A stretch of 64,000 nt of DNA, taken from contig NZ_CP019609.1 of the NCBI RefSeq assembly GCF_001998885.1, forward strand, positions 558,001 through 622,000, given 5' to 3'. Origin of the DNA: Vagococcus penaei. Its GTDB lineage: Bacteria; Bacillota; Bacilli; Lactobacillales; Vagococcaceae. Made by a program: the position numbers and the translations under genes. Under the pieces are notes generated by a model that was not told the DNA's origin, made no database searches, and saw only the letters and a list, made by a program, of their open reading frames with translations. Below, piece after piece: positions 16,056 to 25,756 of the stretch (within the stretch, counting starts at the first letter, position 1; each line of letters opens with the position of its first letter).

Positions 16056-17654
16056 TTAGTTTTTTAATAACATTAAGTTTGGATCGCCTAATGCTTGTTT
16101 AAAGACTGCCAAAGCATTTTGTGCTTCAACTCCGTCAACTAAGCGGTGATCAAAAGCAAATGATAGACGCATAATTGATGCCACTTCAACTTCTCGCTCA
16201 GCGTTAACTACTGCTTCATCAGAAATTCTTGAGATTCCCATAATCATTGATTCAGGATAGTTAATGATTGGTGTTGACCAAATACCACCTGCATCTGGCA
16301 TACCACCAATATTTGTAATCGTTGCTGAGCTATGACTCATATCAGCTTTTGTTAGTTTGTTATTCAATGCTTTTTCTGATAGTTCAGAGATTTCTTGAGC
16401 AATTTCAAACACACTCTTGCGATCAGCATGTTTAATAACTGGAACAAACAAACCATGCTCAGTATTCGTAGCAATTCCAATATTGATGCTACCACGGTGA
16501 ATAATTGTCGAATTCTTCATATCAACTGATGCATTCAATGAAGGATAAGCTTTTAACATTGCCACCATTGCTTTCACAACATATGGTAAATAAGTTAAAC
16601 GAACATTTTCAGCTTTTGCAATTTCTTTGTACATAGTCCGGTGCTCTACTAATTTCTCAGTACGTAATTTATCGAACACGGTTACATGTGGAATTTCAGT
16701 ACGACTAGTTACCATTGCTTTAGCAATTGCACGACGAAGTGGTGACATTTTTTCTACCCAGTCGCCATTGTCATTTTCTAATGCCGGAGCAGGTTTTGGT
16801 GCTGTAACTGTCTCAGATTTCACTTCATGAGTAGCCTCAACTGTCTCTAGTACTGGTTTTGGTGCGACAGTCTGTCCTCCACTTAAGTAAGCATCGATAT
16901 CTGATTTTAAAATTTTATGATTTGGTCCAGTTGGTGTAACACCTGTTAAATCTACACCATGTTGTCTAGCATACCGTCTAACCGATGGTAATGCGCGGAC
17001 ATTCGTAGTTCTAGTCGCATTAATTGGTGTTGATGCCACAGTTTGAGTTCCAACTGAGACAGTATCATTTGCAAAGTCTTGTGTAGTCACTTGACCATCA
17101 GTTGTTTTAATTTCTACAATTCCTTCTTCAACTTTAGCCACACCATCTGGTACTAAAATCTTAACAATCGTTCCTGAAACTGGTGATGGAATTTCCATTG
17201 TCGATTTATCATTTTGAATTTCTACTAATGAATCATCTGCTTTAACGACATCGCCTTCTTTAACAAACCATTGCAAAATATCTGCTTCAACTAATCCTTC
17301 ACCTACGTCTGGTAGTTTAAAGATATAGTTAGCACTACTTACAGTTTGTGGTGCTACTTGAGGCGCTACTTGAGGCGCTGCTTCATCAACTGGTGTCTGT
17401 GTTGCTTCACTCGCAACTTCATCTGTTTCAATTTCGACAATTCCTTCTTCAACTTTCGCTACCCCGTCTGGCACTAAAATTCTGATAACTTTTCCAGAAA
17501 CTGGTGATGGGATTTCCATCGTTGATTTATCATTTTGAATTTCTACTAATGAATCATCTGCTTTAACAAAGTCGCCCTCTTTAACAAACCATTGCAAAAT
17601 ATCTGCTTCGACTAATCCTTCACCCACATCAGGTAATTTAAATATATAAGCCAT
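16056..17654 (-). CDS. bkdC: 2-Oxoacid dehydrogenase E2 (dihydrolipoamide acyltransferase), two lipoyl domains
   Basis: The E2 core of a pyruvate or branched-chain 2-oxoacid dehydrogenase complex, moving acyl groups from E1 to CoA. Two nearly identical N-terminal lipoyl domains (residues 1-80 and 110-188) each carry VEIQNDKST with the lipoyl Lys. An Ala/Pro/Gln-rich linker with the repeat APQV follows each other, then a peripheral subunit-binding domain (VRALPSVRRYARQHGVDLTG) and the catalytic domain ending in AFDHRLVDG (HxxxDG). At 532 aa it is complete. Ptb and Buk downstream favour a branched-chain or butyrate role; sequence alone cannot exclude pyruvate. Confidence 0.9.
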   Translation of the reverse strand: MAYIFKLPDVGEGLVEADILQWFVKEGDFVKADDSLVEIQNDKSTMEIPSPVSGKVIRILVPDGVAKVEEGIVEIETDEVASEATQTPVDEAAPQVAPQVAPQTVSSANYIFKLPDVGEGLVEADILQWFVKEGDVVKADDSLVEIQNDKSTMEIPSPVSGTIVKILVPDGVAKVEEGIVEIKTTDGQVTTQDFANDTVSVGTQTVASTPINATRTTNVRALPSVRRYARQHGVDLTGVTPTGPNHKILKSDIDAYLSGGQTVAPKPVLETVEATHEVKSETVTAPKPAPALENDNGDWVEKMSPLRRAIAKAMVTSRTEIPHVTVFDKLRTEKLVEHRTMYKEIAKAENVRLTYLPYVVKAMVAMLKAYPSLNASVDMKNSTIIHRGSINIGIATNTEHGLFVPVIKHADRKSVFEIAQEISELSEKALNNKLTKADMSHSSATITNIGGMPDAGGIWSTPIINYPESMIMGISRISDEAVVNAEREVEVASIMRLSFAFDHRLVDGVEAQNALAVFKQALGDPNLMLLKN

Positions 17655-17681
17655 AAGTCCATTCTCCTCCTAATTTGATTA

Positions 17682-18659
17682 TTACTCTGCTATTATTTTT
17701 CTTACTTCATCTTCAATCAATTTAGCATTTGGTAACCAAATAGATTCTGCCTGACCAAATGGGAAATGACTATCTGGTGCTGCAACACGTCCAATAGATG
17801 CTTCTAAATCATACATTGCACCCTCAGCAATTTCAGCCATAATTTGATTACCCACACCTGTTAAACGTTGTGCTTCTTGAACCACTACCACTCGACCTGT
17901 TTTCTTCACAGAAGCAAGGATTGTATCAATATCAAATGGTGCAACTGTTCGTAGATCGATTAACTCTACAGAAATACCATCTTTGGTCAAAACTTCCATT
18001 GCTTTTTTCGATTCATGTACCATCGCACCGTACGTAACGATTGTAATATCTGTTCCTTCTTGAACGATGTTAGCTTTATCCAACTCAATGACATATTGTT
18101 CTTCAGGAACTTCTTCTTTCACTGAACGATATAACTTCAAATGTTCTAAGAAATAAACTGGATCGTTATTACGAATTGATGCTGTTAATAAGCCCTTCGC
18201 ATCATAAGGTCCACTTGGAATAACTACACGTAAACCAGGCGATTGACTAAATAGTCCTTCTAAGTTATCTGAGTGAAGTTCTGGTGTTCCAACGCCACCA
18301 CCAAAAGTTGAACGAACTGTTACTGGAACGCCTTCAGTTCCACCCATGCGGTAACGGTGACGGGCTAATTGTCCTAATAACCCATCAATTGCTTCCATTG
18401 TAAACCCTGAGAATTGGATTTCTGGAATTGGACGATAACCACCTAAAGCAAGACCCATTGCTAAGCCCATAATACCTGATTCTGCTAACGGTGTATCAAA
18501 GACACGGTCTGCGCCTAGTTCAGCACTCATACCGTCTGTTACACGGAATACGCCACCATTTGTTCCAACGTCTTCTCCAAAAACTAAAATTCTTTCATCG
18601 TTTTTCATTTCTTGTGTTAAGGCTTCATTAATCGCCTGTACCATATTTTTAACTGCCAT
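17682..18659 (-). CDS. bkdB: 2-Oxoacid dehydrogenase E1 beta subunit
   Basis: The beta chain of the thiamine-diphosphate E1 heterotetramer that decarboxylates 2-oxoacids. Length 325 aa, standard. Features: [55 protein letters not shown], and the C-terminal [10 protein letters not shown]-type segment ([17 protein letters not shown]). It sits 2 bases from the E1 alpha stop and 27 from E2, a tight operon. Confidence 0.92.
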   Translation of the reverse strand: MAVKNMVQAINEALTQEMKNDERILVFGEDVGTNGGVFRVTDGMSAELGADRVFDTPLAESGIMGLAMGLALGGYRPIPEIQFSGFTMEAIDGLLGQLARHRYRMGGTEGVPVTVRSTFGGGVGTPELHSDNLEGLFSQSPGLRVVIPSGPYDAKGLLTASIRNNDPVYFLEHLKLYRSVKEEVPEEQYVIELDKANIVQEGTDITIVTYGAMVHESKKAMEVLTKDGISVELIDLRTVAPFDIDTILASVKKTGRVVVVQEAQRLTGVGNQIMAEIAEGAMYDLEASIGRVAAPDSHFPFGQAESIWLPNAKLIEDEVRKIIAE

Positions 18660-18661
18660 TA

Positions 18662-19765
18662 TTATTTCTCCTCCTTAGCGCGATACATTTCAATCTCTTT
18701 TTGGATTCTTGGTGTTGGTACTTCAAAGACATTTGCTAATAATTGAGAGACTTTTTGTGCCGGTTCAGCATCTGCAGCGTCTAGTGCATCGTTCATCTCA
18801 ACAATTGTTGCATCGATGACTTCTTGCTCTAACTCTTCTGACCACAATCCTTTTTCACCTAAATATTTTTTCATGCGGATCATGTAATCTTTCGCTAACC
18901 ATGACTCTAATTCTTCTTGAGTACGATAGCGTGTCGGATCATCTGATAATGTATGTGGACCAAAACGATAAGTTAATGTCTCAATCAAGACAGGGCCATT
19001 GCCTGCCATTGTATAATCACGAGCCATTTTTGTTACTTCATACAATGCTAACGGGTCCATTCCATCTACTTGAATACCTGGAATCCCTGCTGCTGCTGCT
19101 TTTTGAGCTAATGTTTTAGCTTTTGTTTGCATTTCTCGAGGTACTGAAATACCATACTGATTATTTTGGACAATAAAGACTGCTTGAGATTCAAATACAC
19201 CAGCAAAGTTGATACCTTCGTAGAAGTCACCTTGAGATGAACCACCATCACCGATATAAGTCATAACAACTTGATCTTTTTTATCACGTTTATAAGCCAT
19301 GCCTAGTCCAGCTGCTTGCACATATTGTGAACCAATAATAACTTGTGCTGGTAACCCATTCACATTTTCTGGTAGGATATTAGCTGCAACGTGTCCACGA
19401 TACCATAACACTGCATTTTTCATTGGCATACCATGGCTAACCAATGGAATAACGTCACGATAAGTTGGCATTAAGAAATCTTCTTTTTTCATTGCAAACA
19501 ATGTTGCTAATTGTGACGCTTCTTGCCCTTCAGATGGAGGCAAGTTACCAATACGTCCTTGACGACCAGCTAAAATTAATCGTTCGTTGACTGTACGTCC
19601 CCAAACAAGATTTTTCATTAAAGCAACTAATTCTTCATCCGTTAAAGAACTTTTAGCCCCTTTGTTAACTAATTTACCTTCTTCGTTTAAAATTTGGACA
19701 AAAGGAACCGCTTCTGCACTTTTCGTTACCATATCATCAAATAACTTAAATTCTTTCTTACTCAT
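18662..19765 (-). CDS. bkdA: 2-Oxoacid dehydrogenase E1 alpha subunit
   Basis: The alpha chain of E1, binding thiamine diphosphate. The motif is [20 protein letters not shown] to NNQYG (GDG...NN). Other landmarks are [24 protein letters not shown] and [15 protein letters not shown] with the regulatory-loop region. Length 367 aa. By eye it is closer to Gram-positive PdhA than to short BkdA proteins, so a second pyruvate dehydrogenase remains possible. The ptb-buk context argues for branched-chain 2-oxoacids. Confidence 0.9.
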   Translation of the reverse strand: MSKKEFKLFDDMVTKSAEAVPFVQILNEEGKLVNKGAKSSLTDEELVALMKNLVWGRTVNERLILAGRQGRIGNLPPSEGQEASQLATLFAMKKEDFLMPTYRDVIPLVSHGMPMKNAVLWYRGHVAANILPENVNGLPAQVIIGSQYVQAAGLGMAYKRDKKDQVVMTYIGDGGSSQGDFYEGINFAGVFESQAVFIVQNNQYGISVPREMQTKAKTLAQKAAAAGIPGIQVDGMDPLALYEVTKMARDYTMAGNGPVLIETLTYRFGPHTLSDDPTRYRTQEELESWLAKDYMIRMKKYLGEKGLWSEELEQEVIDATIVEMNDALDAADAEPAQKVSQLLANVFEVPTPRIQKEIEMYRAKEEK

Positions 19766-19783
19766 GTTTTGTCTCTTCCTCTC

Positions 19784-20827
19784 TTAGTTGAAATCTAATT
19801 TATAATCTTCTGGTGATGCAATACCAATTTTTCTATTAAATAAATAATTAAAGACAAAGCCTAAAATAATTGGAACAATAGCAAATGCTATGACTACTTT
19901 AAGAATATTCCCAAAATTCCAACCACCATCTGCTAAAGCTAGTGCATTGATTGGGCCAATTAGACCACTAAAGCCAAAGCCGGCACTAAATGGCGTCCCT
20001 TGTAAATCTAAGAATGAGGCTAATGAACCAGTGATTGCCGCATTACAAATAATAGGAAGCATGATTTTGGGTCTCTCCATCACGTTGGCCATTTGCATTT
20101 TTGGTGAACCAATGAAGTGAGCAAGGGATGTTGGAATAGCGTTCACTTTCCAACCTGCAATACATAAACCAAATCCAGCTGCACAAATACCTAAGTTAGC
20201 TGCACCAGATGCAATTCCTGATAATGATATGGCAGTCGCAATCCCGACTGTCGCAATCGGCGATACAATCATCATTGAGAACATAACTGCAATTGCAATC
20301 GCCATTGGTACTGGTTGTAAATCCGTTAAAGTTGCAATAAATTGACCTAATAACATCGTAATATATTTAACATATGGTAAAAGAAGTAAACCCAATCCTC
20401 CACCAATCACCGTCACAATTGTCGGAATAACTAAAATCGTAAATGCTTGTAATTTTTCACCTAATAATAAAATAATAAGTACAGCAATGGCTGCAGTTAA
20501 TCCCGTGTTAATAACGTCACCAGTTCCTTGAAAGATGAACCCACCTTCTGGATTGACACGAGCAACACCCGAACCGACCACACAGGCCATTCCTAGCGAA
20601 CCAATTTGAATCGGTGTAAATTTAAAATTAATTGCCACAGCTACTCCAACGACAATTGGCATTAACGTTTGAGCAATACCTGTCGCTGTTAAACCGAATG
20701 ACCAGCCTAACGCTTTTGATAACTCGCTTAGTAAAGCACCTGGAATTAGTGATACAACAACTCCCAACGCTACACCATTTAATACATTCATGGTAAAATC
20801 TTTTGGCTTAATCGTTTTTATTGACAT
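19784..20827 (-). CDS. PTS-EIIC-like (PTS_EIIC_2 family) membrane protein inside the dehydrogenase operon
   Basis: A very hydrophobic protein of 347 aa with about eight to ten membrane segments. Many are Gly/Ala-rich, as in the PTS_EIIC_2 family, whose members usually lack linked EIIA/EIIB partners and have no settled substrate. Recognisable pieces: GVALGVVVSLIPGALLSEL, VGSGVARVNPEGGFIFQGTGD, AGWKVNAIPTSLAHFIGSPK. It sits between E3 and E1 alpha, with 18 and 25 bases to its neighbours. A transport role for a 2-oxoacid, amino acid or product is likely from context, but the substrate is unknown. Confidence 0.75.
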   Translation of the reverse strand: MSIKTIKPKDFTMNVLNGVALGVVVSLIPGALLSELSKALGWSFGLTATGIAQTLMPIVVGVAVAINFKFTPIQIGSLGMACVVGSGVARVNPEGGFIFQGTGDVINTGLTAAIAVLIILLLGEKLQAFTILVIPTIVTVIGGGLGLLLLPYVKYITMLLGQFIATLTDLQPVPMAIAIAVMFSMMIVSPIATVGIATAISLSGIASGAANLGICAAGFGLCIAGWKVNAIPTSLAHFIGSPKMQMANVMERPKIMLPIICNAAITGSLASFLDLQGTPFSAGFGFSGLIGPINALALADGGWNFGNILKVVIAFAIVPIILGFVFNYLFNRKIGIASPEDYKLDFN

Positions 20828-20852
20828 TTAATCATCTCCTATGATGAATTTT

Positions 20853-22258
20853 TTAAATATGAATCGGTAACCCTAAACCAACTTCTGCAGCTTCCATAAT
20901 CGCTTCACTAATGGTTGGGTGTGGGTGAACAGTCAATGCTAAATCTTCTAATGTCGAACCAGTTTCAATTGCTAACGTAATCTCAGTAATGATATCGCTT
21001 GCATTTACTCCAGCAATTTGTCCGCCTAATATCATTCCTGTTTCTTTGTCGCTAATCAATTGGATTAGGCCTTCTGTTTTACCCATTGATAACGCTCGAC
21101 CATTTCCTAAATAAGGAAATTCTGATACTTTAGTATCATGTCCTAATTCCACAGCTTCATCTTTTGTTAAACCCGTTGCTGCTAATTCTGGTGTTGTAAA
21201 ACAAACAGCTGGCATTGCTCTATAATCAACTGTTACATCAAGACCTGCAATTGATTCTGCTGCTACTTTTGCTTCATAAGTTGCCTTATGTGCAAGTGCT
21301 AAACCTGGAACAATATCACCAATCGCATAAACATTTTCCAACGATGTTTGACACTTATCGTCAACTTTAATTAGACCGTTCTCATATGTATCAATCCCAA
21401 TTCGTTCCAAACCTAATTCAGATGTATTTGGCTTGCGTCCAACTGATACTAAAACATAATCACATTCGATAGTCTTCTCTTGATTGTCAACACTATAAGT
21501 AACAACAACACCATCATCTGTTGCTATGGCACTGTTGGCTTTGGCATTTGCTTCAATAGTGACATGATGCTTTTTAAAGTTTGCTTCAACTAGTGACACA
21601 AGTTTCTTATCGAAATTTGGAAGAATGCGTGATTGTCCTTCAATAATCGTAACTTCTGTGCCTAAGTTAGCAAAGACTCCCGCTAATTCGCTACCTATAT
21701 AGCCACCACCAATAACTACTAATTTTTTGGGCAGTTCTGAAATATTCAGTAAACCTGTTGAATCTAAGACACGTTTTCCAAATTTAAATCCTGGAATTTC
21801 AATAGGTGTACTACCTGTCGCAATGATAACTTCATCAAATGTATATGTTTCCCCACCAAATTCGTGCATCACACGGATTCGTGATTCATCCATAAAATAG
21901 CCAGTACCTTCAATGACGTCGACTTTATTTTTTTCAATAAGAAACGAACGCCGTCAGTCAATTTAGTCACAACTTCTTCATTTTTCCATTTCTGAATTTC
22001 TGAAAAATCGAGGTTGACATTTGCTGCTTGAACCCCTCGGAATTTAGGTTGTAACATCTCTTGGTAAGCATGACTTGCTTCAATCAATGCTTTAGAAGGA
22101 ATACATCCAACATTTAAACATGTGCCGCCTACATACTCTTTTTCAATTAGTGTTACTTTTTTACCTAACTGGGCTGCTCGGATTGCTGCAACATATCCTC
22201 CTGGGCCGGCACCGATGACAACTGTGCCTAATGAGCTCTCAAAATCACCAACAACCAT
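20853..22258 (-). pseudogene. lpdA: Dihydrolipoyl dehydrogenase (E3), frameshifted
   Basis: A FAD/NAD flavoprotein that reoxidises the E2 lipoyl groups. The first part (from 22258) has the FAD motif [20 protein letters not shown] and the redox-active CLNVGC disulphide. The second part has GGGYIGSELAGVFA (NAD), ENVYAIGDI and the C-terminal HPHPTISEA with the catalytic His. Between them the frame breaks at a run of seven A (21928-21934). One more A joins FLLKK to [16 protein letters not shown] and restores a normal protein of about 468 aa. All catalytic motifs are intact, so the damage is one base. First gene of the operon; AAGGAAG precedes the ATG. Confidence 0.88.
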
Positions 22259-22340
22259 TAAAAAACACTTCCTTTCTTTTTTCCCCTTTATAAAGAGTTA
22301 GCCATGCGTTATACTAGATTTGTTATGGCCATTTACTCTT

Positions 22341-22357
22341 TTGGTAAGCGCTTTATC
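22341..22357. promoter_or_regulatory. Possible CcpA (cre) site
   Basis: TTGGTAAGCGCTTTATC has the cre-like centre AAGCGCTT between the divergent E3 operon and lysR. The outer bases fit the consensus only partly. Catabolite repression of the 2-oxoacid dehydrogenase operon would make sense but is inferred. Confidence 0.4.
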
Positions 22358-22384
22358 CGCGCTGCACCTTTAGTATAGAGGTTA

Positions 22385-22402
22385 ATTTCACAAATTTGAA
22401 AT
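22385..22402. promoter_or_regulatory. LysR-type operator dyad
   Basis: ATTTCA-CAAATT-TGAAAT is a perfect interrupted palindrome containing T-N11-A, the usual LysR-type box. It lies 51 bases before lysR and about 127 bases from the E3 start, the expected place for a regulator controlling itself and the divergent operon. Confidence 0.6.
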
Positions 22403-22452
22403 CAATTAATTCTATAGCCACATAAAATAAATTGTATAGCGAGGAATCATCC

Positions 22453-23372
22453 ATGGAATTGAGACAATTAAGATACTTTATTGAAATTATTAAATCTCAA
22501 AATTATTCTCACGCGGCAAAAAATTTATTCGTCACTCAACCAACACTTTCTTGGAATATGACAAAACTGCAAGAAGAATTAGGTGTTAAATTGTTATATC
22601 AGGTCGGAAACAAGGTAATGCCCACAACGTCTGGAAGTGCTTTGTTTGAAAAAGCCGTTACAATTATTAATGAACTCGACCAATTTTCAGAAACGATAAA
22701 AACTGACTATAGCTTAGAAAAAAAAGAAATCAAGATTGGTTCAAATGCTGTTATTTCACCAGTATTTATGCCACTTATTCAAAAATTTATGGAAGTCTAT
22801 CCTAATTTCCAAATTACTATTGAAGAAAATGGATCGGTAAAAACTCAAAAAAAGTGGTTAATGAGGAACTTGAAATTGGTATTGTTTCTTATCCAATTGT
22901 CGAATCAAATTTAGAAATTGAACGTAATATATTCCATGTCTTCCATTATGATGCTTACGTTCTAATGCATAAAGACCACCCCTTAGCAACAAAAGAGATT
23001 ATTTCAATAAAAGATTTAAAAAATGAAACTTTCTCTTCGATGAGTAAAGATTATGTGCTTTGGCATGTATTGAAAAATATTGCACGTGAGAACGGATTTA
23101 ACTGTAAAATTAACTTTATGAGTAATAACCATGATGTTTTAATTAATAATGTCTTAACTGATAAATCAGTAGCTTTATTACCTATTCAATTGAGGGAAAT
23201 GTACAATCACTTACCACTAGTTTGGATACCAATTAAAGATAAAATTAAACCATTTGATATTGTTGTTGTTCATAAGAAAAACAAACCTCTCAGTCCCGCT
23301 GCCGCCTTATGTTTAGAATTTATTACCAATCACAAAATTTCAGAACCATCAACAAAATCTATAAGCCTATAG
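22453..23372 (+). pseudogene. LysR-family transcriptional regulator, frameshifted
   Basis: An N-terminal winged helix-turn-helix is clear (MELRQLRYFIEIIKSQNYSHAAKNL, then FVTQPTLSWNMTKLQEELG). The effector-binding domain continues after a break at seven A (22847-22853). One more A changes TQKKWLM to TQKKVVNEELEIGIVSY and links the halves into about 306 aa, the usual LysR length. The start is the ATG at 22453 with GAGG upstream. Its position, divergent from the dehydrogenase operon and just before a D-2-hydroxyacid dehydrogenase, suggests it senses a 2-oxoacid or hydroxyacid. Confidence 0.85.
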
Positions 23373-23453
23373 AAAAAAACTATTAGTTGAATTTATACCC
23401 GACGTCTATACTCAAAGTAGGAACTTAATAAATTTAAAAGGAGATAGTGGGCT

Positions 23454-24452
23454 ATGACTAAAATTTTAATGATGGGTGCTAGAGAAGATGAACGTAGATT
23501 TGCCGAGAAATGGGCTAAAGATCATAATGTAACAATCGAGGTATCAACTGATATTTTAAGCGATGATACCTATCACTTATTAAATGGATATGATGGACTT
23601 AGCTTACAGCAAACAATGGGCATTCCAGCCGAAATGTATGAAAAATTAAGTCAAGATGGTTTTAGACAAATTGCTCAACGTTCAGCTGGTGTAGATATGT
23701 ATGATTTAAAAGAAGCAAAAAAACACGGTATCTCGATTACAAACGTACCTGCTTACTCACCAAATGCTATTGCTGAATTTACTGTTGCTAGTGCACTAAA
23801 TTGTTTGCGACATATGCAAGCGATTCAGAAAAGAGTTAAAAATCATAATTTTAGTTGGGACAAATCAATTTTAGCAAGAGAAGTACGATCATTAACAATT
23901 GGTGTTATGGGGACTGGGAGAATTGGACAAATTACAGCACAACTATTTGCTGCTTTTGGTGCAAAAGTTATCGGTTACGATGTATATCAAAATCCAAATG
24001 CTGAAAACTATTTAACTTATATTGATTCATTTGATGAGTTTTTAGCACAATCAGATTTATTAACCATTCATATGCCATTAACAGATGATAACTACCATCA
24101 ATTCAATACCGAAACTTTTAATAAGATGAAACCTGGCGCTATTCTATTAAACCCAGCACGTGGAGCAATTATTGATACAAAAGACTTAATTGCTGCATTA
24201 GATTCTGGACAAATTAGCTGTTGTGCATTAGATACTTATGAAAATGAGATGCCATATGTTACAAAAGATTGGTCTGGGAAAACGTTAAACGATCCTATTT
24301 TAGAAGAATTAATCAATCGTGAAGATGTTTTATATACACCTCACATAGCCTTTTATACAGAAACAGCTGTAGAAAACCTTGTATTTGGTGGTCTTGATGC
24401 GTGCCTCTCTATTTTAACTAACGGAACCGCAGATACTATTGTTAATCCATAA
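23454..24452 (+). CDS. D-2-hydroxyacid dehydrogenase (D-lactate / D-hydroxyisocaproate type)
   Basis: An NAD-dependent enzyme that reduces 2-oxoacids to D-2-hydroxyacids. Length 332 aa, as for D-LDH/D-HicDH of lactic acid bacteria. The NAD motif is GVMGTGRIGQ; catalytic residues lie in NPARGAIID (Arg), DTYENE (Glu) and TPHIAFYT (His). AAAGGAGAT precedes the ATG. It follows lysR by 81 bases. The next operon uses 2-oxoacids too, so branched-chain 2-oxoacids (2-oxoisocaproate) are a plausible substrate, though pyruvate fits the family equally well. Confidence 0.88.
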   Translation: MTKILMMGAREDERRFAEKWAKDHNVTIEVSTDILSDDTYHLLNGYDGLSLQQTMGIPAEMYEKLSQDGFRQIAQRSAGVDMYDLKEAKKHGISITNVPAYSPNAIAEFTVASALNCLRHMQAIQKRVKNHNFSWDKSILAREVRSLTIGVMGTGRIGQITAQLFAAFGAKVIGYDVYQNPNAENYLTYIDSFDEFLAQSDLLTIHMPLTDDNYHQFNTETFNKMKPGAILLNPARGAIIDTKDLIAALDSGQISCCALDTYENEMPYVTKDWSGKTLNDPILEELINREDVLYTPHIAFYTETAVENLVFGGLDACLSILTNGTADTIVNP

Positions 24453-24458
24453 AACAAA

Positions 24459-24502
24459 AAAACTCTTACCTTTGTCGTTTTTGACTGAGGTAAGAGTTTT
24501 TA
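24459..24502. terminator. Bidirectional terminator between the D-hydroxyacid dehydrogenase and purD
   Basis: AAACTCTTACCT pairs with AGGTAAGAGTTT around a loop of about 16 bases, with A and T runs on both sides. It serves both convergent genes, and its end overlaps the purD stop region. Confidence 0.85.
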
Positions 24503-25738
24503 TTAGTTAGAGCCAATATCACTACGATAATAAAAGTGACTAAAATCCATCGTTTCTAGCCAATCGTATAATCGTTTCCGTGCAAGTTCTTTTGTCTGAC
24601 TAGTAGTAGTTACAAGCAGGACCCGACCACCGGCAGAAACTAATTGCTGATTATTTTCTGCCACTCCTGCATAATAAACTTGAATATCATGAGGCAAATT
24701 GGTTAAGTCAGGTAAAGGCACTCCTTGATGAAATTTACCTGGATAACCAATAGATGCAATAACTACACCTACACTAGCTGTTTGCTTCCATGTTAGTTTA
24801 GGCATTTGATTATGCAATAAATCATAAAAAACTTGTGCTAAATCACTATCTAATTGTTGAAGTAAGACTTGCGTTTCGGGGTCACCAAAACGAGCATTAA
24901 ATTCAATTACTTTAGGCCCTTCTTCAGTTAGCATTAATCCTGTATATAAAATACCTGTAAAAGGTCGCTTTTCATCTTTCATGGCTTCAACTGTTGGAAG
25001 TACAATTGTCTCAAGAATGAGTTGTTCGAGAGCTGTTGTGACTTCTGGTACTGGACTAAAAACACCCATACCACCTGTATTTGGTCCACGATTACCATCG
25101 AAAATGGCTTTATGGTCACGTGATGTAATCATTGGAAAGATACCATTTTCTGAAACAAACGTTAAATAAGAACATTCCTGACCTACCAAACATTCTTCAA
25201 TAACCACTTTAGCTGTTACTTCAGAAAAAATGGCTTTTAAGGCTTTGATAGCTTCTTCCACTGTTTGCGCCACAGTTACACCTTTACCTGCTGCTAAACC
25301 ATCGGCTTTAATGACAATTGGTGCACCCTCAACTTTGACATACTCGATAGCTTTGGATAAATCAGTAAATGTTTGATGTTTTGCTGTAGGTATCTGATAT
25401 TTATTCATTAAACGTTTAGCAAAGTCTTTTGATCCTTCGATTTGTGCCGCTGCCTGAGTTGGCCCCAAAATGGCTAAGCCTGCAGCCCTAAAAACGTCAA
25501 CAATTCCAGCAGCTAAGGGAGCTTCTGGTCCAACTACTGTATAAGTAACTTCTTTCTCTTTAACAAATTGAAGTAAAGCCTCAAAATCTAGTGCTTCAAT
25601 ACCAATTAATTCAATACCATCATGTATCATACCAACATTTCCAGGAGCACAATAAACATGCTTTGTTAACGGACTATCAACTAATTTTTGGCAGATCGAG
25701 TGTTCACGACCGCCTTGACCAATCACTAAAATATTCAT
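24503..25738 (-). CDS. purD: Phosphoribosylamine-glycine ligase
   Basis: ATP-grasp ligase joining glycine to phosphoribosylamine (GAR synthetase, step 2 of purine synthesis). N-terminal MNILVIGQGGREHSI, GPEAPLAAGIVDVF, the ATP-binding loop VIKADGLAAGKGVTVA, and FNARFGDPETQ for metal binding. Length 411 aa, complete. It is the last gene of the purC-to-purD unit and starts 18 bases after purH. Confidence 0.96.
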   Translation of the reverse strand: MNILVIGQGGREHSICQKLVDSPLTKHVYCAPGNVGMIHDGIELIGIEALDFEALLQFVKEKEVTYTVVGPEAPLAAGIVDVFRAAGLAILGPTQAAAQIEGSKDFAKRLMNKYQIPTAKHQTFTDLSKAIEYVKVEGAPIVIKADGLAAGKGVTVAQTVEEAIKALKAIFSEVTAKVVIEECLVGQECSYLTFVSENGIFPMITSRDHKAIFDGNRGPNTGGMGVFSPVPEVTTALEQLILETIVLPTVEAMKDEKRPFTGILYTGLMLTEEGPKVIEFNARFGDPETQVLLQQLDSDLAQVFYDLLHNQMPKLTWKQTASVGVVIASIGYPGKFHQGVPLPDLTNLPHDIQVYYAGVAENNQQLVSAGGRVLLVTTTSQTKELARKRLYDWLETMDFSHFYYRSDIGSN

Positions 25739-25756
25739 GATTAGATAAGCCCCCCT

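Noticed and set aside
18662-19765. Calling the E1/E2/E3 genes housekeeping pyruvate dehydrogenase
   Set aside because: E1 alpha does look PdhA-like, but ptb and buk are in the same operon; substrate left open.
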